Shown: positions 10,446 to 21,263, counted from the first letter of the stretch. The stretch: DNA of 64,000 nucleotides from Incurvaria masculella (GCA_946894095.1 OX335655.1:15314001-15378000); one strand, 5' to 3'. Notes: generated by a model from the letters alone, not told the origin. Translations and numbers: made by a program.

Positions 10446-11680
10446 CACATATAAGCCTCGCTTCGCCTCGTTGAACATTTAGCCCTCCGAAAACGTAAAA
10501 CATCAGAGTGCAGCTCGCTTAGACGGACCCCTTCAGAGTAGGTGCTAAGTGGAAGCGACAAGGCACACAGATATATTGACCGAAACACTCAAACAGACAT
10601 ACGCACGGTCAAACAGAGAGTCGTCAAAATCTTTTAAGTAGTCGACCGCGGCAAATATTGGGGATAATCATTTGGAGCAGGGAAGTATGAGTTCCCACGG
10701 GACGGGACCATGGCGGGGTTGGAAAGTGTTTTCGAGTCGAATCTGTGTTTCTGCTGAAATTGTGTTACTATTTGTCTTTTTGATTCGTATGTATCGCTTA
10801 CCTTTTTCAAGTAACATTAAATAACATCATCAATAAGAAATATGCTTTGTATCTTGCGCCAACTCAGTGTTGTGAAATACCACAGCTATCAGCCCTCTAT
10901 ACTCACATCAACCCTTATGATAAACCCGCCAAACGTGTTCATGTGCTGGGGATTGCGTCACCGCTGTTGGCTTCGGCATTTGACGTTTTCAGAAAAAGTA
11001 ATTAGTTGGAGCTATATTCGTTTTTCTTTTTTGAGAATTTTCAAACAGCTGTTAATAGGAGAACAATTCTGAACAAAATGCGTGTGACCGACAGACACCG
11101 GAGTGACCCTCAAAGTAGACGGGACCTTAAAAAATTAAAAGTTTTTTTAGAAAAAATATTACTAAAACAGAAAAAATTAAATGACTGGATTTGGACGGAT
11201 ATTTTTGGCAGTATTATTTATAACATATAAAATAATTATCTTCACAATGACCACAGATTGGAGTCAGTGCCCACCAGGCTAGGGCCCCATGTACAGTGGA
11301 TGACTTCGGTGGGCAGGCATCTCTGCTGGGATACGTTACGCTGGCAGGGGGAGGCCTAGCGCAAACATCAGGGTGTGGGAGGCTGAAACAACTCGTGGGA
11401 AGAGAGCAGTCCGCCGCAGCCATGTTTGCCCTCGGACTTTGTTCACACGCCTGTTGTTTTGGTGCACCCAAAGAACAATCCTTTTCATTAAACAAGGATT
11501 TGATTAAGGTTTCACCTTCAAAGATAAAAAAACACAGCTAAAAATGTATGATGGGAAATTATAAACCAGGTTGCTTAAAGTCGGGACAATGTTATTTAAA
11601 ACTGTTATTTTGTTTAGTGTGTGTATAGTTAAAGAAGGGTAGTTTTCTTAATGCACAGGTGAGAGTCCCCGCGTAAGAGA
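10446..11680. other. No gene recognised
   Basis: Mixed composition with several short overlapping open frames on both strands, none with a recognisable motif. The most GC-balanced part is 11270-11480. No matching repeat copy is evident in the window. Confidence 0.45.
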
Positions 11681-11682
11681 GC

Positions 11683-12615
11683 GGTTCGTAGATCAGTGGC
11701 GCGGGCACTAGTTGCATACCAGAGGTCTGGGTTCAAGTACCCGTTCACGCACCACATTCTTTCTGTTTCTGAGTTTCTGAGTGAGTGCATTTCGTAATGA
11801 CTGCGAGCTGTTCCATGATTCGGGTTCCTTGTAAAACTGTTGGTCCCCCTTCGCCTACTAGCTCGCCGGGGTTCGTACCCTCGCGTTGGAGGAAAAGATG
11901 GTCGAAGCGGCAGTGAAAATTTGTCTACATTTTCCATCCAGTTCAGTGTAGCCGTGCTCATAATAGACTAGGAGGTCGCGACCAAAATGGTAACGATAAC
12001 GTAAATGGCTGAAACTGGGTTTACGGGATAAAGTACAACCCTCTGAAGCTAAATGTGTCAGTCTGCCTGTTCCAAGTGGTTGCGTTACGTAGATAAGGCG
12101 CCTCAAAAAGTAGTTATGGTGACAAAAAATACGTATGATAAGGTATATGGATGCAAATGACGAAGCATGAAAGTATCAATGCATACTTGCCTACCAATAC
12201 AAAAACTGAACAAATATTTGGTTGAATTTAGTAGTTATAGGCGAGTTAGGTTACAGATATAACTAAAGGTATATTTAAGTATTTCATTAAGTAACCGTCT
12301 GGTTATTGTTGTATAATTAATAGGTATCAATGTTTCCAGATAATCAGTATATTCATCAGCAGGTACATACCAGCATCTATTTTATATAGCCAATCTAGAA
12401 AACGCAACCACTTGGCACGGGCAGACCGACATATTTAGCATCAGAGGGTTGGTCTCTAACATATGAAACCAGATTCAGCCATTTACCTTATCGTGACCAA
12501 AAATGTCGTGACCTCCCGGAATATAAAGGGAATGTCCTGGCATGACACCTCATTCCTGTCTATTATCACGAATGTGGGTGTATATTAGCCTTCCATGTCC
12601 AGTTACTTAAAAAAA
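11683..12615 (+). mobile_element. SINE-A split by a 560-bp TIR element, tRNA head type 1
   Basis: Plus-strand SINE. The A-box-like TAGATCAGTGGCG at about 11690 and the B box GGTTCAAGTACC at about 11733 lie in the tRNA-like head. The CT-rich linker and the body (GGTCGAAGCGGCAGTGAAAA, CAGTTCAGTGTAGCCGTGCT) run to about 11962. The element resumes at 12523 with AAAGGGAATGTCCTGGCATG and ends in a short A-run at about 12615. Confidence 0.85.
11963..12522 (+). mobile_element. T560 TIR element copy 1
   Basis: A 560-bp element with long imperfect inverted repeats of about 150 bp. The left arm contains GGAGGTCGCGACCAAAATGG and AAATGGCTGAAACTGGGTTT. The right arm read in reverse contains GGGAGGTCACGACATTTTTG and AAATGGCTGAATCTGG. 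A 3-bp flank duplication (ATA) reconstructs the SINE-A host. There is no ORF. The second copy, at 37653-38200, is inverted. Confidence 0.8.
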
Positions 12616-12751
12616 GGTAGTGCTGCGGAGGCTGTGTCAACATGGGGTGCTGTGGAATGGCGGCAGAAGACAAACCTGCGCGCATATCCTTGGCCGCAGT
12701 AATCCGCAGTGTGTGCGCCGACGCACGCACCGCAACAATCTTTTTTTTGTA

Positions 12752-12985
12752 TGCCTATTCTTGGAATTCCGTGGATAGGAACCACTAACCCTTTGGTCGA
12801 GAAAACAGCTTAAATAGCGATCTTCAAAGCGATTTTTTCGATGGAAAACCCTTATATCATTGCAATGCCGCGCTGCGTACTCTATCCGACGAGACACCGC
12901 TTGGACGACCGCTACAAAATGGCTTTTCTCGACTGAAATATTTCTGAATCCTGAGCACGGAAACCAATAATTGGTCTACAGGTCG
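12752..12985. mobile_element. MITE-D copy 1
   Basis: A diverged relative of MITE-C: left end GCCTATTCTTGGAATTCCGT, internal TCGAGAAAACAGCTTAAATAGC and its partial mirror near 12910-12950. The better copy is at 52917-53132. The right end is decayed. Confidence 0.5.
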
Positions 12986-12989
12986 GTTG

Positions 12990-14740
12990 CAGACTGCTTG
13001 CAGTGAATACATAGTTGGGACCAAGAGTCATCGTTGCCTGGTCGGGTTAGACAGCACATAGTATCTAAATAGGGGCAGACGGTGCAATGCGACTGTTTCG
13101 ATTCAGATTATGGCTCTGCTATAGTAAGGAAGGAGGTAACCGGCGAACAAAAGTCATCCGTAACCAAGTTTTAGTGACATACACTGAAAGTAGCGACGGA
13201 CATTCGGCGTGTAACATCGATTGTTCATTGCGCTACATGGTGCCCTGTAACGTGTCGTTGGAGAGTAGTGAGCGAGTTCGTAAGTGACTTGTCGATAATG
13301 AAATATTGTTTGCAGGGAGGACTGAAGCTATGTTTCTTTGACAGCAAAAGTGTCGGGAGGACACTTCTTCCCGTGTAGCATCAGTCAGATAACTATTCGA
13401 GGAATTTATTAACGCCGCTGCTTCTGTTTCTGTGTTTCTGCTCCTTCTGTTGTAGCAAGTCTATATTGTTATTATCAAAAATACATTATGATAATAGTGA
13501 TACGAAGTATAATCAAGCAGTAGTAGCTAACCGTCTTTTGGCAAAAGTAAATTTGTATTGTCAGACCATTAAGTACTATCTGAGGATTGAAAAATAGGCC
13601 CTTAGATACCAACAAGCAAACATCTAAATTGGTAACAATGATTGAGCAATAAAGATAGTCATCTAACGACCGGTTCGTGCACGCGTTACGAGTGGCATGC
13701 GCAAGCGCAGCGGTGGCATGTCCGGGCATGAATGAACGTAGGCTAAACAATGGACCGGACGGAACAGAACGACACGGGAAGTGCAGCGGTCTGGCCGCCT
13801 GATAAATAAATCCGTCGCAAGTGTTGCCAGCCAGCAGGCAAGTAGGGGAATCTCCACTGGTATTGAATTGGATATGACTTCAATACAGGTTGAATCCAAT
13901 TGCATCGAGGCGAGTGAAATATTTTTTAACATTTAAATACAAAACGTTACTTTTATCCGTGTACATAGTTTTATTATTATTATTTTCTGTCTTAATTGCT
14001 TTGTTTTTGTTACATTGAATGAATGTATTTTCTATATTTATTTCATTCTTTGCATACAACTAAGCAATTGAATGGAAGGACAGTGTAATTCGATTTGAAC
14101 AGCGTTTTGTCCCACCGCATGTCCGGTGCACAAATAACCTGTCCCTTTTCCGGAGCGGGCAATATTGATCCCGAACGCGGCTCGCACCGCTTTGTGTCGT
14201 CACGGAGAGGTGCGCCCGCGCAGCCGTGGGATTTACAACTGGGCAAATAGATCTCCGAATCGGACGTGCAAGGGACAATGCCGTGTTCGGTTGTTTTATG
14301 GCCCGAAATCTGCCCCGGGGCATCAATGGAAATCGATATTGTGTGAGTAAGACGAGCCTTCCGCATAGTTTCACGATCCGACTTTTTTTCTGAATGCGGT
14401 AAATAGTTTTATGAATGTGAAGCTAACTAACAAAAAATGGTAAGTATGCCTTGAGATTGGTCTTGTCGGTCTTACGTTCATTCACTTACATTTTATATCT
14501 AACACGAATTCCCGAGATAAATAGTCGTAACTGAAAGTAAAATTAACACTCAATTGGCATAAGAACTCACCAATCTTCTATATCCTTCATCTATAGGGTC
14601 GTTAAACAATGGAATGAACTCCTTTTCGAGGTATTTCCCCCAAAGTACAACCTGCGGTTGATGTGGTAGGTGTGGTGACCTGCGGGGAGCGCTTGAATGG
14701 CAACAGATTTATGAATCCGCGGCGTATATACGGTGCTAAG
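12990..14740. other. No gene recognised
   Basis: Holds rep-S copy 1 (13526-13612) and a GC-richer tract at 14090-14330 with overlapping open frames on both strands. That codon pattern does not point to one strand, so I do not call a gene. The remainder is AT-rich. Confidence 0.45.
13526..13612 (+). repeat. rep-S copy 1
   Basis: About 87 bp matching 61681-61763: CCGTCTTTTGGCAAAAGTAA and AAGTACTATCTGAGGATTG occur in the same order in both. The class is unknown. Confidence 0.55.
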
Positions 14741-15277
14741 AGCCCTAAGTCCTAGTTGTCACCTAAATTGGCGTTTACGCTAAACCGATCGACTGGCGAC
14801 TGGCAAATGTATGGAGAAATGGAAGAGCGCCCGCAGTCCGAGTCCGAGTTTGATTTGACAGCTTACTTACCGTCGTCGCGTCGTCGCCATAAATAGGTAC
14901 ATTGACGTTGCCGTTTACGCCGACTTCGCGTTTTCATACAAATAGGAAGTTCGAGTTTGACTTTGACAGCTTTAAGAAGTAAAACCGCAGAGTATCAATC
15001 TTAATAAACTTTTATGTAATTTTATGTATTTAATGGATACGACATTACCGTTATCTCATTAATTTGAGTTTCAGCGACATCTACATTTGAAGCAGGATCC
15101 TGCTTCCGACGAATGTCACGACCAATACTTTCAGATTATTTTCTGTTCCATTGAAATCTGATTGCAATGCTTCAAATGTAGATGTCGCTGAAACTCAAAT
15201 TAACTTGCATGTAGTTTGAAGTTTTTACGTAACTCCGTAAACGCCAATTTAGTTGAGAACTCGGACTGAGTACTCTG
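14741..15277 (+). mobile_element. MITE-Y copy split by SINE-X
   Basis: Left part 14741-15011 begins near AGTTGTCACCTAAATTGGCG. The right part resumes at 15207 and ends with CGCCAATTTAGTTGAGAACTC. The interruption is a foldback SINE-X flanked by AACTT on both sides (15007-15011 and 15202-15206). Confidence 0.8.
15012..15201 (+). mobile_element. SINE-X foldback copy 1
   Basis: The left arm carries the family tail and body end in reverse (CATTACCGTTATCTCATTAA, GTTTCAGCGACATCTACATT). A truncated head junction (GGATCCTGCTTCCGACGAAT) follows, then the body forward to AGATGTCGCTGAAACTCAAA. The arms match over about 34 bp. AACTT target duplications flank it. Confidence 0.75.
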
Positions 15278-15329
15278 GTGGCAGGTGATAACGTGGAGTA
15301 GGTGATATTTCTCTAGCGGGGAACGATCG

Positions 15330-15445
15330 ATCATGCGACGTGGGTGGCTCATGCGTGCCGCTGTACCGCCATCGCCGCCGCTTCCGCTCGCCGCTGCCGT
15401 CCCGCCGCACCCGCGGCACCGTCGCGCGTTCCGATATAACATATG
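15330..15445. other. GC-rich tract
   Basis: Rich in CCGCCG, CCGCACCCGCGGCACCG and similar. Open frames occur on both strands because stop codons are rare in such DNA. It may be a unique conserved or regulatory tract. There is no supported gene. Confidence 0.3.
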
Positions 15446-15668
15446 CATTCACTACCGAAATTCTGCGAGAAATCAAGAGCAAGAAACAAAAACATCGCGT
15501 ATACAGAGCTTCGGAAGTGCGAACATAGATCGATTTCTCCAGGGTGAGAAGCCGTTCAGTCGTTAAAGGCGAAACTTGTCCGCCAAGAACGGCATTGCAC
15601 ACCGGAAAACCGTAAGTTTTCAAAACATTATGTACAGCGACGGTGTAAATCTAAGAACATATAGATCG

Positions 15669-15936
15669 TTAATTTGAGTTTCAGCGACATCTACATTTTA
15701 AGCATTGTAATCAGATTTTGAAAATAATCTGAAAAAGTATTGGTCGTGACATTCGTCGGAAGCAGGACATGAACCTGCGACCTTTGGATTACATGTCCAC
15801 TGCTCTAAATGTCACGACCAATACTTTTTCAGATTATTTTCAAAATCTGATTACAATGCTTAAAATGTAGATGTCGCTGAAACTCAAATTAATGAGATAA
15901 CGGTAATGTCGTATCCATTAAATACATAAAATTATC
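15669..15936 (+). mobile_element. SINE-X foldback copy 2 with 13-bp target duplication
   Basis: The left half is a reversed copy of body plus tRNA-like head. The head reads, in reverse complement, AGCAGTGGACATGTAATCC, then GGTCGCAGGTTCATGTCC. The right half is the body forward (GTCACGACCAATACTTTTTC to GAAACTCAAATTAATGAG) followed by the tail CATTAAATACATAAAATTAT. It is flanked by identical 13-mers AACATATAGATCG at 15656-15668 and 15937-15949, the signature of LINE-driven retroposition. Confidence 0.85.
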
Positions 15937-15953
15937 AACATATAGATCGATTT

Positions 15954-16262
15954 CTCCAGGATGAGAAGCAATATACAGGGTGTAACGGAGGTATGGTCAA
16001 ACGTTAACACGTGTTCCTTGGCATATTTGGAGCAAAAAAGAAAAGGTGAATATTTTTTTTTTGTAAGACTGAAAAAAAAAAACTTCCTCCCGGTATATTT
16101 TGTGTGTAGGTATTTACAAAAATGTATGGGGATGACAATTATTTTTAAGTTGGAAAACAAAATGTCTTCTACCTTTTTTGCTCCAAATATGTCAAGGAAT
16201 ACGTGGTTAGCTTTTGGGCCATACCTCCGTTAACATCCTGTATATTGCTACTCATCCTGGAG
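15954..16262. mobile_element. Foldback MITE, CAATATACAGGGTGTAACGG type
   Basis: The core of the larger palindrome. The arm CAATATACAGGGTGTAACGG at about 15969 is mirrored by ACATCCTGTATATTGCTACT ending near 16251. The inner arms around CATATTTGGAGCAAAAAAG and CTTTTTTGCTCCAAATATG also pair. The centre is AT-rich. There is no real ORF. Confidence 0.75.
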
Positions 16263-16565
16263 AAATCGATCTATATGTTCTTAGATTTACACCGTCGCTG
16301 TACATAATGTTTTGAAAACTTACGGTTTTCCGGTGTGCAATGCCGTTCTTGGCCGACATGTTTCGCCTCCAACGACGGAAGCATCGTCAGGACCACTTCG
16401 TTGCCCCGGAGTAACGTCTGACAGCCCGGCTCGTCAAACGGTAACTGGAGGCCAAGCACGACATTGCACAACGGAAAAACGTAAGTTTTCAAAACATTAG
16501 ATCGATCTATATTCGCACTTCTGAAGCTCAGAATAATTAGTTTTTTTATGTAACCTCAATTTATT

Positions 16566-16703
16566 TTCTTTTTTTTTATGTGACTGGACATGTATGGCTA
16601 ATACCACACCTTCTGTCATGGTATTAGCCCAACACACCACATGGGAACTAGGTGCCATGCCAGGACCTTCCTTATATCGCACGGCTACATTGAACTGGAC
16701 ATT
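16566..16703 (-). mobile_element. SINE-A 3' half
   Basis: Minus-strand copy beginning (on plus) with a T-run, ATGTGACTGGACATGTATGG, and ending at CATTGAACTGGAC. It is 5' truncated relative to its own orientation. A T-run on the plus strand is an A-tail on the element strand. Confidence 0.8.
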
Positions 16704-16925
16704 TCTTTTACTCGTTCGTTATTTTGGTTACAAACATGTTTCTGTTTTCGTTAATTTTGTGTTTATGATTACTCTTGTGTAGAATCAATATTATTTTATT
16801 TTTCAGAGGAAAACGTAGTGGAGGGACATTCCTTGTTATGTACTTCATAATGTTGTTATTCATTTCATAATGTTGTTTTTTATGTTTTTTTGTATTTCTC
16901 TCGGTGTTTCTAAATAAATAAAAAA

Positions 16926-17750
16926 GATGCGGGGGTGCGGCGACTTGCCTTGCAATCCAGATGTTCAAATCCCCGCTCCGTTCATGCGCCGCTTACTTTC
17001 TTTCTCTTTCTGAGTTGATAGGTGCATTTCGTCACGAATGCGAGCTGTTCCATAGTTCAAAATAACAGTAAAACTTTAGGTCCCCTTCCCCTACTAGGTT
17101 AAGCCCGGCTCGGTACCATCGCATTGGATGAAAAGATGGCCGAACCGGCAATAAAACATTATCGTTTTTCCATCCAGTTCAATCTAGCCGTGCTCTTAAG
17201 GGCCTGGTACTAGCCAAATCGCAAAGTTAGACGAGGCACCCCAAGTTAACTAACTAAGTCTGACGATTATAAGTGTCATTCTTACAATATATGATTCCTT
17301 GTCTAGGAATCGAATTATTTTCGTTAATGTATGTTTCCTTTTTCTATACAAAATACATTGCGGAAACGGTGTCCATTTCCGAACTTTTTTGACTAAATGT
17401 AGAAATCTAAAAGCAAATGGAATTTTTTGTTTATGCATATATGCTGTTTTTGCTTATATCTAGAAATCGAATTACTTTCAGATTTCTAATGAGAAAAATA
17501 AACTTTTTTATTTTTATTATTATTTAAATAAATGATGGAATAAAAAAATATTAACAATCCATTATCAGTCTGGAGTTCTATTTGGATTTGCTGAAGCGTT
17601 TCACTACATAATCTTACATTTGTTAAAAAGTGCATTTGTATGGCGCGAGTAGTTGGCTAGTCCTAGCGCCTTAAAGGGAGGGTCCTGCCATGGCACCTAA
17701 TCCTTTTGAGAATGCGGTGTGTTGGGCTAATATCATGGGCATGATACCTG
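16926..17750 (+). mobile_element. SINE-A split by a piggyBac-like MITE, tRNA head type 2
   Basis: The head at 16926-17000 contains ATGTTCAAATCCCCGC as the B box, with an internal deletion relative to other type 2 heads. The linker CTTTCTTTCTCTTTCTGAG and the body run to 17195. It resumes at 17675 with GGGAGGGTCCTGCCATGGCA and fades by about 17750. Confidence 0.8.
17196..17674 (+). mobile_element. pB-MITE copy 1 (TTAA-flanked)
   Basis: A 471-bp element between TTAA at 17196-17199 and TTAA at 17671-17674. The terminal inverted repeats are GGGCCTGGTACTAGCCAA and its imperfect mirror TTGGCTAGTCCTAGCGCC. The TTAA target duplication is the piggyBac-superfamily signature. The interior is AT-rich with GTGTCCATTTCCGAACTTTT and no transposase. 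It is inserted in SINE-A. Confidence 0.85.
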
Positions 17751-17774
17751 CCAGTACACATTGAGATACTCAAC

Positions 17775-18665
17775 ACTACGTAGTTATTTAAATTATTTTT
17801 CTTTGAAAAACTTTCAGAGTTAAACCTTTCTGCGTCTGAACATCCTGTATTTTCTCTGTCTGTCTGTCTGTATTTTTGTCTATTAATCCGCTTATTTATA
17901 ACTTAAGAACCACTTACCAGATAATTGTACGATATGCTCTACTTTATTGATATTCTTTACTGTTTTAAACTTTTTGCACTCAACCATAAGCTGCTTACCA
18001 TCACGCTAAATTACGTGAGACATCAGCAATGGAGTTAAATATGAGAGAGGTCGTGGCATTTTGTTTTTCGTCGGACTTCAACGCGGGCGGAGCCGCGGGC
18101 AACTACTAATGAGTCTATCGGTGGGTGCCGATGGAGTTTCGGAACGCAACTGTCACCGTGACGACACCTACGTACTTCCGGTCCCTCCCCCGCGCCACCA
18201 CCGCGCCGACAGACACGCCATTGTCTGCGCAGGCGCATCAATTGCAGTGTGTTTTGTGTGCGCAGCGATTACCTTACGTGCTCAAATATTGTCATAATTA
18301 TATGAAAGCACAAAATGAGCTATCATATATTTTCTTCGAAACGATAGAAATTCAACGTTGTAGGACTAATGAAAAGTATAAACAAGCTACCATCATGCGG
18401 ATTCCTGGAGGGGTAGGCAGAGATGATAGGGCGGCATACAGTAAGATCACAGACGTACTCGTGCTCTACGATTACGGTAGGTACTGATTGAGACAGTCTA
18501 GCCGTGGTACATTCTTCTTAGCTGGGCGGGCACTTAATATAGTTCGAAGAACTTCTGCCATGCATCTAAATTTGCTGCAAATTTAAATAAAAATTTAAAT
18601 GTAAATATACTTTTCCAATATAAGAAACAGTACCACTTACTAAATCCGAACTTCATAAAAAGAGG
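17775..18665. other. No gene recognised
   Basis: Includes a GTCT-rich run (about 17858-17880) and a GC-rich block at 18065-18240 with frames open on both strands. The 120-codon frame at 18125-18487 has no recognisable domain, and I do not call it. Confidence 0.4.
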
Positions 18666-18667
18666 TG

Positions 18668-18930
18668 GATTTTATGTGACTGGACATGGATTGCTAATAC
18701 CAAACTCACCCCATGGGAACTAGGTGCTATGTCAGGACCTTCCTTATATTGCACAATTATATTATACAATTGAATGAAAAACATCGACAAATTGCTATTG
18801 CCGCTCCGATCATCTTAATTCAATGCGATAGTACCAACTCGGGCGGGATTAACCCTACCACCTAGTAAGTAAGGAAGAGGATAGTTAAACATAGGATCCG
18901 AACCACGGACGACGAATTGAGACATCCATG
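18668..18930 (-). mobile_element. SINE-A, head missing
   Basis: Plus-strand order: ATGTGACTGGACATGGATTG, AACTAGGTGCTATGTCAGGA, CCTACCACCTAGTAAGTAAG, then decay. It is an older, diverged copy with no recognisable pol III head. Confidence 0.75.
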
Positions 18931-19073
18931 GAAGGAAAAACATTGCACCCAAATTGTATTATTTTTACGTGCCGGAACCCACACAACAAAAAATCCTAGA
19001 ATGTGGTAACTCTTCCTCGATTAACAAACTGTTTAGTAATTAGTTATTTTACGAATAACCTCATTCAATGACT

Positions 19074-19310
19074 TTGAGATAGTCGTTACCCTATCAATTC
19101 CTCATACAACGTGATAGAATAGTTTTATTTGAAAAAATTTTATGTAACAATTAATTTTAATACATAATATTTCCTTGCCTTCATTTTAGATTTTTTTTAC
19201 TGAAAAATACAGATATTTACAAAAAAATGAAAAATAGAATGAACCTTTTTCAAGTGATTAAAAATGGTTCAAAATCGCGACAAGTTTTAGGGGTACGGAA
19301 CCCGATTTCG
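19074..19310 (+). mobile_element. MITE-W copy 3
   Basis: GTCGTTACCCTATCAATTCC at the start, CCTTCATTTTAGATTTTTTT in the middle, and TTTTAGGGGTACGGAACCCG at the end. The end resembles the MINE-like terminus, hinting at a composite origin. Confidence 0.55.
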
Positions 19311-19342
19311 CTTGGCCAATGGACATAGAAAATACGACGACC

Positions 19343-19793
19343 ATTCTAGCCAAATCGTACAGTTTGAAAAGGCACCCCAAGTAAACTACCTAAGTCTAAC
19401 GATTACACGTTGCATTATTACAATATGTGATTCCATGTCTAGCGATAAACCTATTTGTAATAATGTATGTTTCGATTTTCCATACAAAATAAATTGCGGA
19501 AAAGGTATCCATTTCCAAACTTTTTTGACTGAATGTTGATGTCTAAAAGCAAGTGGAACTATTTGTTTATGCATATATGCTGTTCTTACTAAATCAAGAC
19601 ATCATATTACTTTCAAATTTGTAATGTGAAAAATCGTCTTTTTTTCCAAACATTTTAACAACACATTAAACACATACACTGCTGTTATTAACACAAATTT
19701 TAACACATTTGGAATTACTGAGGCCTTTCACTACATATTATTACATTTGTTGAAAGCTAGATTTGTATGGTGAGAGCTGTTGGCTAGTCCTAT
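19343..19793 (+). mobile_element. pB-MITE, diverged copy
   Basis: Collinear with the 471-bp pB-MITE (CTAGCCAAATCG, GGCACCCCAAGTAAACTACC, TTGTTTATGCATATATGCTG, GTTGGCTAGTCCTA) but with many substitutions, and no TTAA is clear at either end. It is an old copy. Confidence 0.65.
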
Positions 19794-19927
19794 AATCCAA
19801 ATACTATAATGTACATAACTGCAAAACCGACCCCCTCCCGTCACCTTATCCTCCGCATATTGAAATAATGTGTTCAATGTCATCGCCTAACAGGACCGCT
19901 ACGATTAAGAACAAAGCCTTTTTGTCA

Positions 19928-20035
19928 GGGTAGCCGGCGCGCGCGCACCGGAAGCGGGTGGCGGCGGTGCGGGGTGGGAGAGCGGCGCGCGGTGAGGGCA
20001 GGTGCGCGCGCACGTGCGGCGGAGGGTGGGCTTAT
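19928..20035. promoter_or_regulatory. CpG/GC-rich island
   Basis: About 108 bp of very high G+C (GCCGGCGCGCGCGCACCGG, GAGCGGCGCGCGGTG) in AT-rich surroundings, not repeated elsewhere in the window. It is a possible regulatory element. No transcript features are seen. Confidence 0.3.
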
Positions 20036-20099
20036 TTGAGGACCTTTGAGGCTCAACTATTCCGCACGAGACTCTAGATTAGAATGTGTACCTAATATA

Positions 20100-20855
20100 A
20101 GTGTGATACGCTTTTGATATTCTTCTCTCTTTAGAGAAAGAGAGAAAGAAATGATTTATTGTGCAAATTACATTAAAAACTATACACAGAACAATTAAAT
20201 CTAACAGAGCGAAACTGCACAAAGGCGGACTTATCACTAAAAGTGATATCTTCCAGTCAACCTTTGGGGTGATGAGGATAAGAATTGAAAAAGAAAATGT
20301 ATGTAATTCGTAATGCGTTAAGGGTGACAGAAACCAATATATATATTCATACACATACATAAGCAATAATTTACACCCTTATACATTTATTAATATCTTA
20401 ATATCTATAAACTAATACATATACAAATATAAATATACAAAAAAATCTACATAGATAATATGCATTTAACAAAATGTTAACTAGGTCCAAAATAAACATA
20501 AATGAATGATAGATCTCACGTAGCTTCTTTATCAAAAAATGTTTTAACGAAAAACCGGTACGGTGGTGGCTGTGCTGAGGGACCAAAGGTACCAAAACCG
20601 AATCCACCTCAGCGAAACCACGCTCAGCGAGGCGCTATACCAGTGAATTCGCGGAACATCGCTAAGCTACCGAAGACTCCCAGGTTATACGTTTGAGGAA
20701 AGACACCCGCCGGAAGACAGTTCCATATCCCGGTGGTGCGGCAGAGAAATAAGTGTTACAAACGGTTCGTTCTCAAGAGCCGAGGGGGGGTGCTCTGATT
20801 CTCTGCGGAAGGTGCTCCGGATATAGGTTGGATAGGGAGGAATCCAGATACGCAG
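20100..20855 (-). mobile_element. LINE 3' end (CR1/Jockey-like reverse transcriptase C-terminus)
   Basis: The minus-strand frame through about 20600-20755 reads LFLCRTTGIWNCLPAGVFPQ followed by TYNLGVF, the pattern close to the end of CR1/Jockey-type RT proteins (R-T-x-x-x-W-N-x-L-P-x-x-V-F-P). An in-frame stop lies just upstream. The AT-rich sequence at 20100-20540 is probably its 3' untranslated tail, though that boundary is a guess. It is dead and 5' truncated. Confidence 0.6.
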
Positions 20856-20861
20856 AGCAAC

Positions 20862-21260
20862 CTGGCATGGATGGCTAATACCACACAACTACCGTCATGA
20901 TTTCAGCCCAATACGTCACATTCCCGGAGGAATTTGGTGCCATGCCAGGACCTGCCCTCTTGACCACGCCTTCACTGAACTGGGTGGAAAACACGGACAA
21001 TTTTTCATTGCCGCTTCAACCGGAGTTTCATCCGATGCGGTGGTACCAACCCGGGCGGGCTCAGCTCTATCACATAGTAAGGGAAGTGGAACTTCAGTCT
21101 TATATGTGTTCCGAACCATAGAACAGCTAGCATTCGTAACGAATTTCTCTTGTCTAACTCAGAAAGAGAAAGAGAGTGGGTGCATGACCGGGGCGAAGAT
21201 TTGAACCGATGATCTCTCGCATGAAAGGCAAGTCCTCTAAGCACTTACACTACGAGCTTG
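20862..21260 (-). mobile_element. SINE-A, full length, tRNA head type 2
   Basis: A complete copy in minus orientation. The body runs from CATGGATGGCTAATACCACA to GTTCCGAACCATAGAACAGC, followed by the linker (AGAAAGAGAAAGAGAG on plus) and the head at 21180-21260. The B box in reverse complement is GGTTCAAATCTTC (21198-21209). The A-box region reads GTAGTGTAAGTGCTTAGAGG. Confidence 0.85.
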
Positions 21261-21263
21261 TGG

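Larger units (their letters stand above)
15505..16531. repeat. Nested palindrome ('onion') of about 1 kb
   Basis: The outer arms GAGCTTCGGAAGTGCGAAC at 15507 and GTTCGCACTT-type sequence near 16510 (inverted) enclose a second pair. That pair is 15550-15668 and 16268-16387, including CGGAAAACCGTAAGTTTTCA and TGTACAGCGACGGTGTAAAT. It encloses a third palindrome, 15937-16285. If SINE-X (15669-15936) is ignored, the second and third arms join into one continuous inverted repeat. Another inverted pair, 16308-16355 with 16451-16498, lies on the right shoulder. It is non-coding. Confidence 0.8.

Noticed and set aside
14043..14374. Overlapping minus-strand frames of 104-107 codons in a GC-richer tract
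   Set aside because: Two frames are open on the same strand and another on the opposite strand, which is expected from base composition. No motif is recognisable.
18125..18487. 120-codon plus frame after a GC-rich block
   Set aside because: Composition shifts halfway from GC-rich to AT-rich, with no domain, signal peptide or repeat homology. Probably chance.
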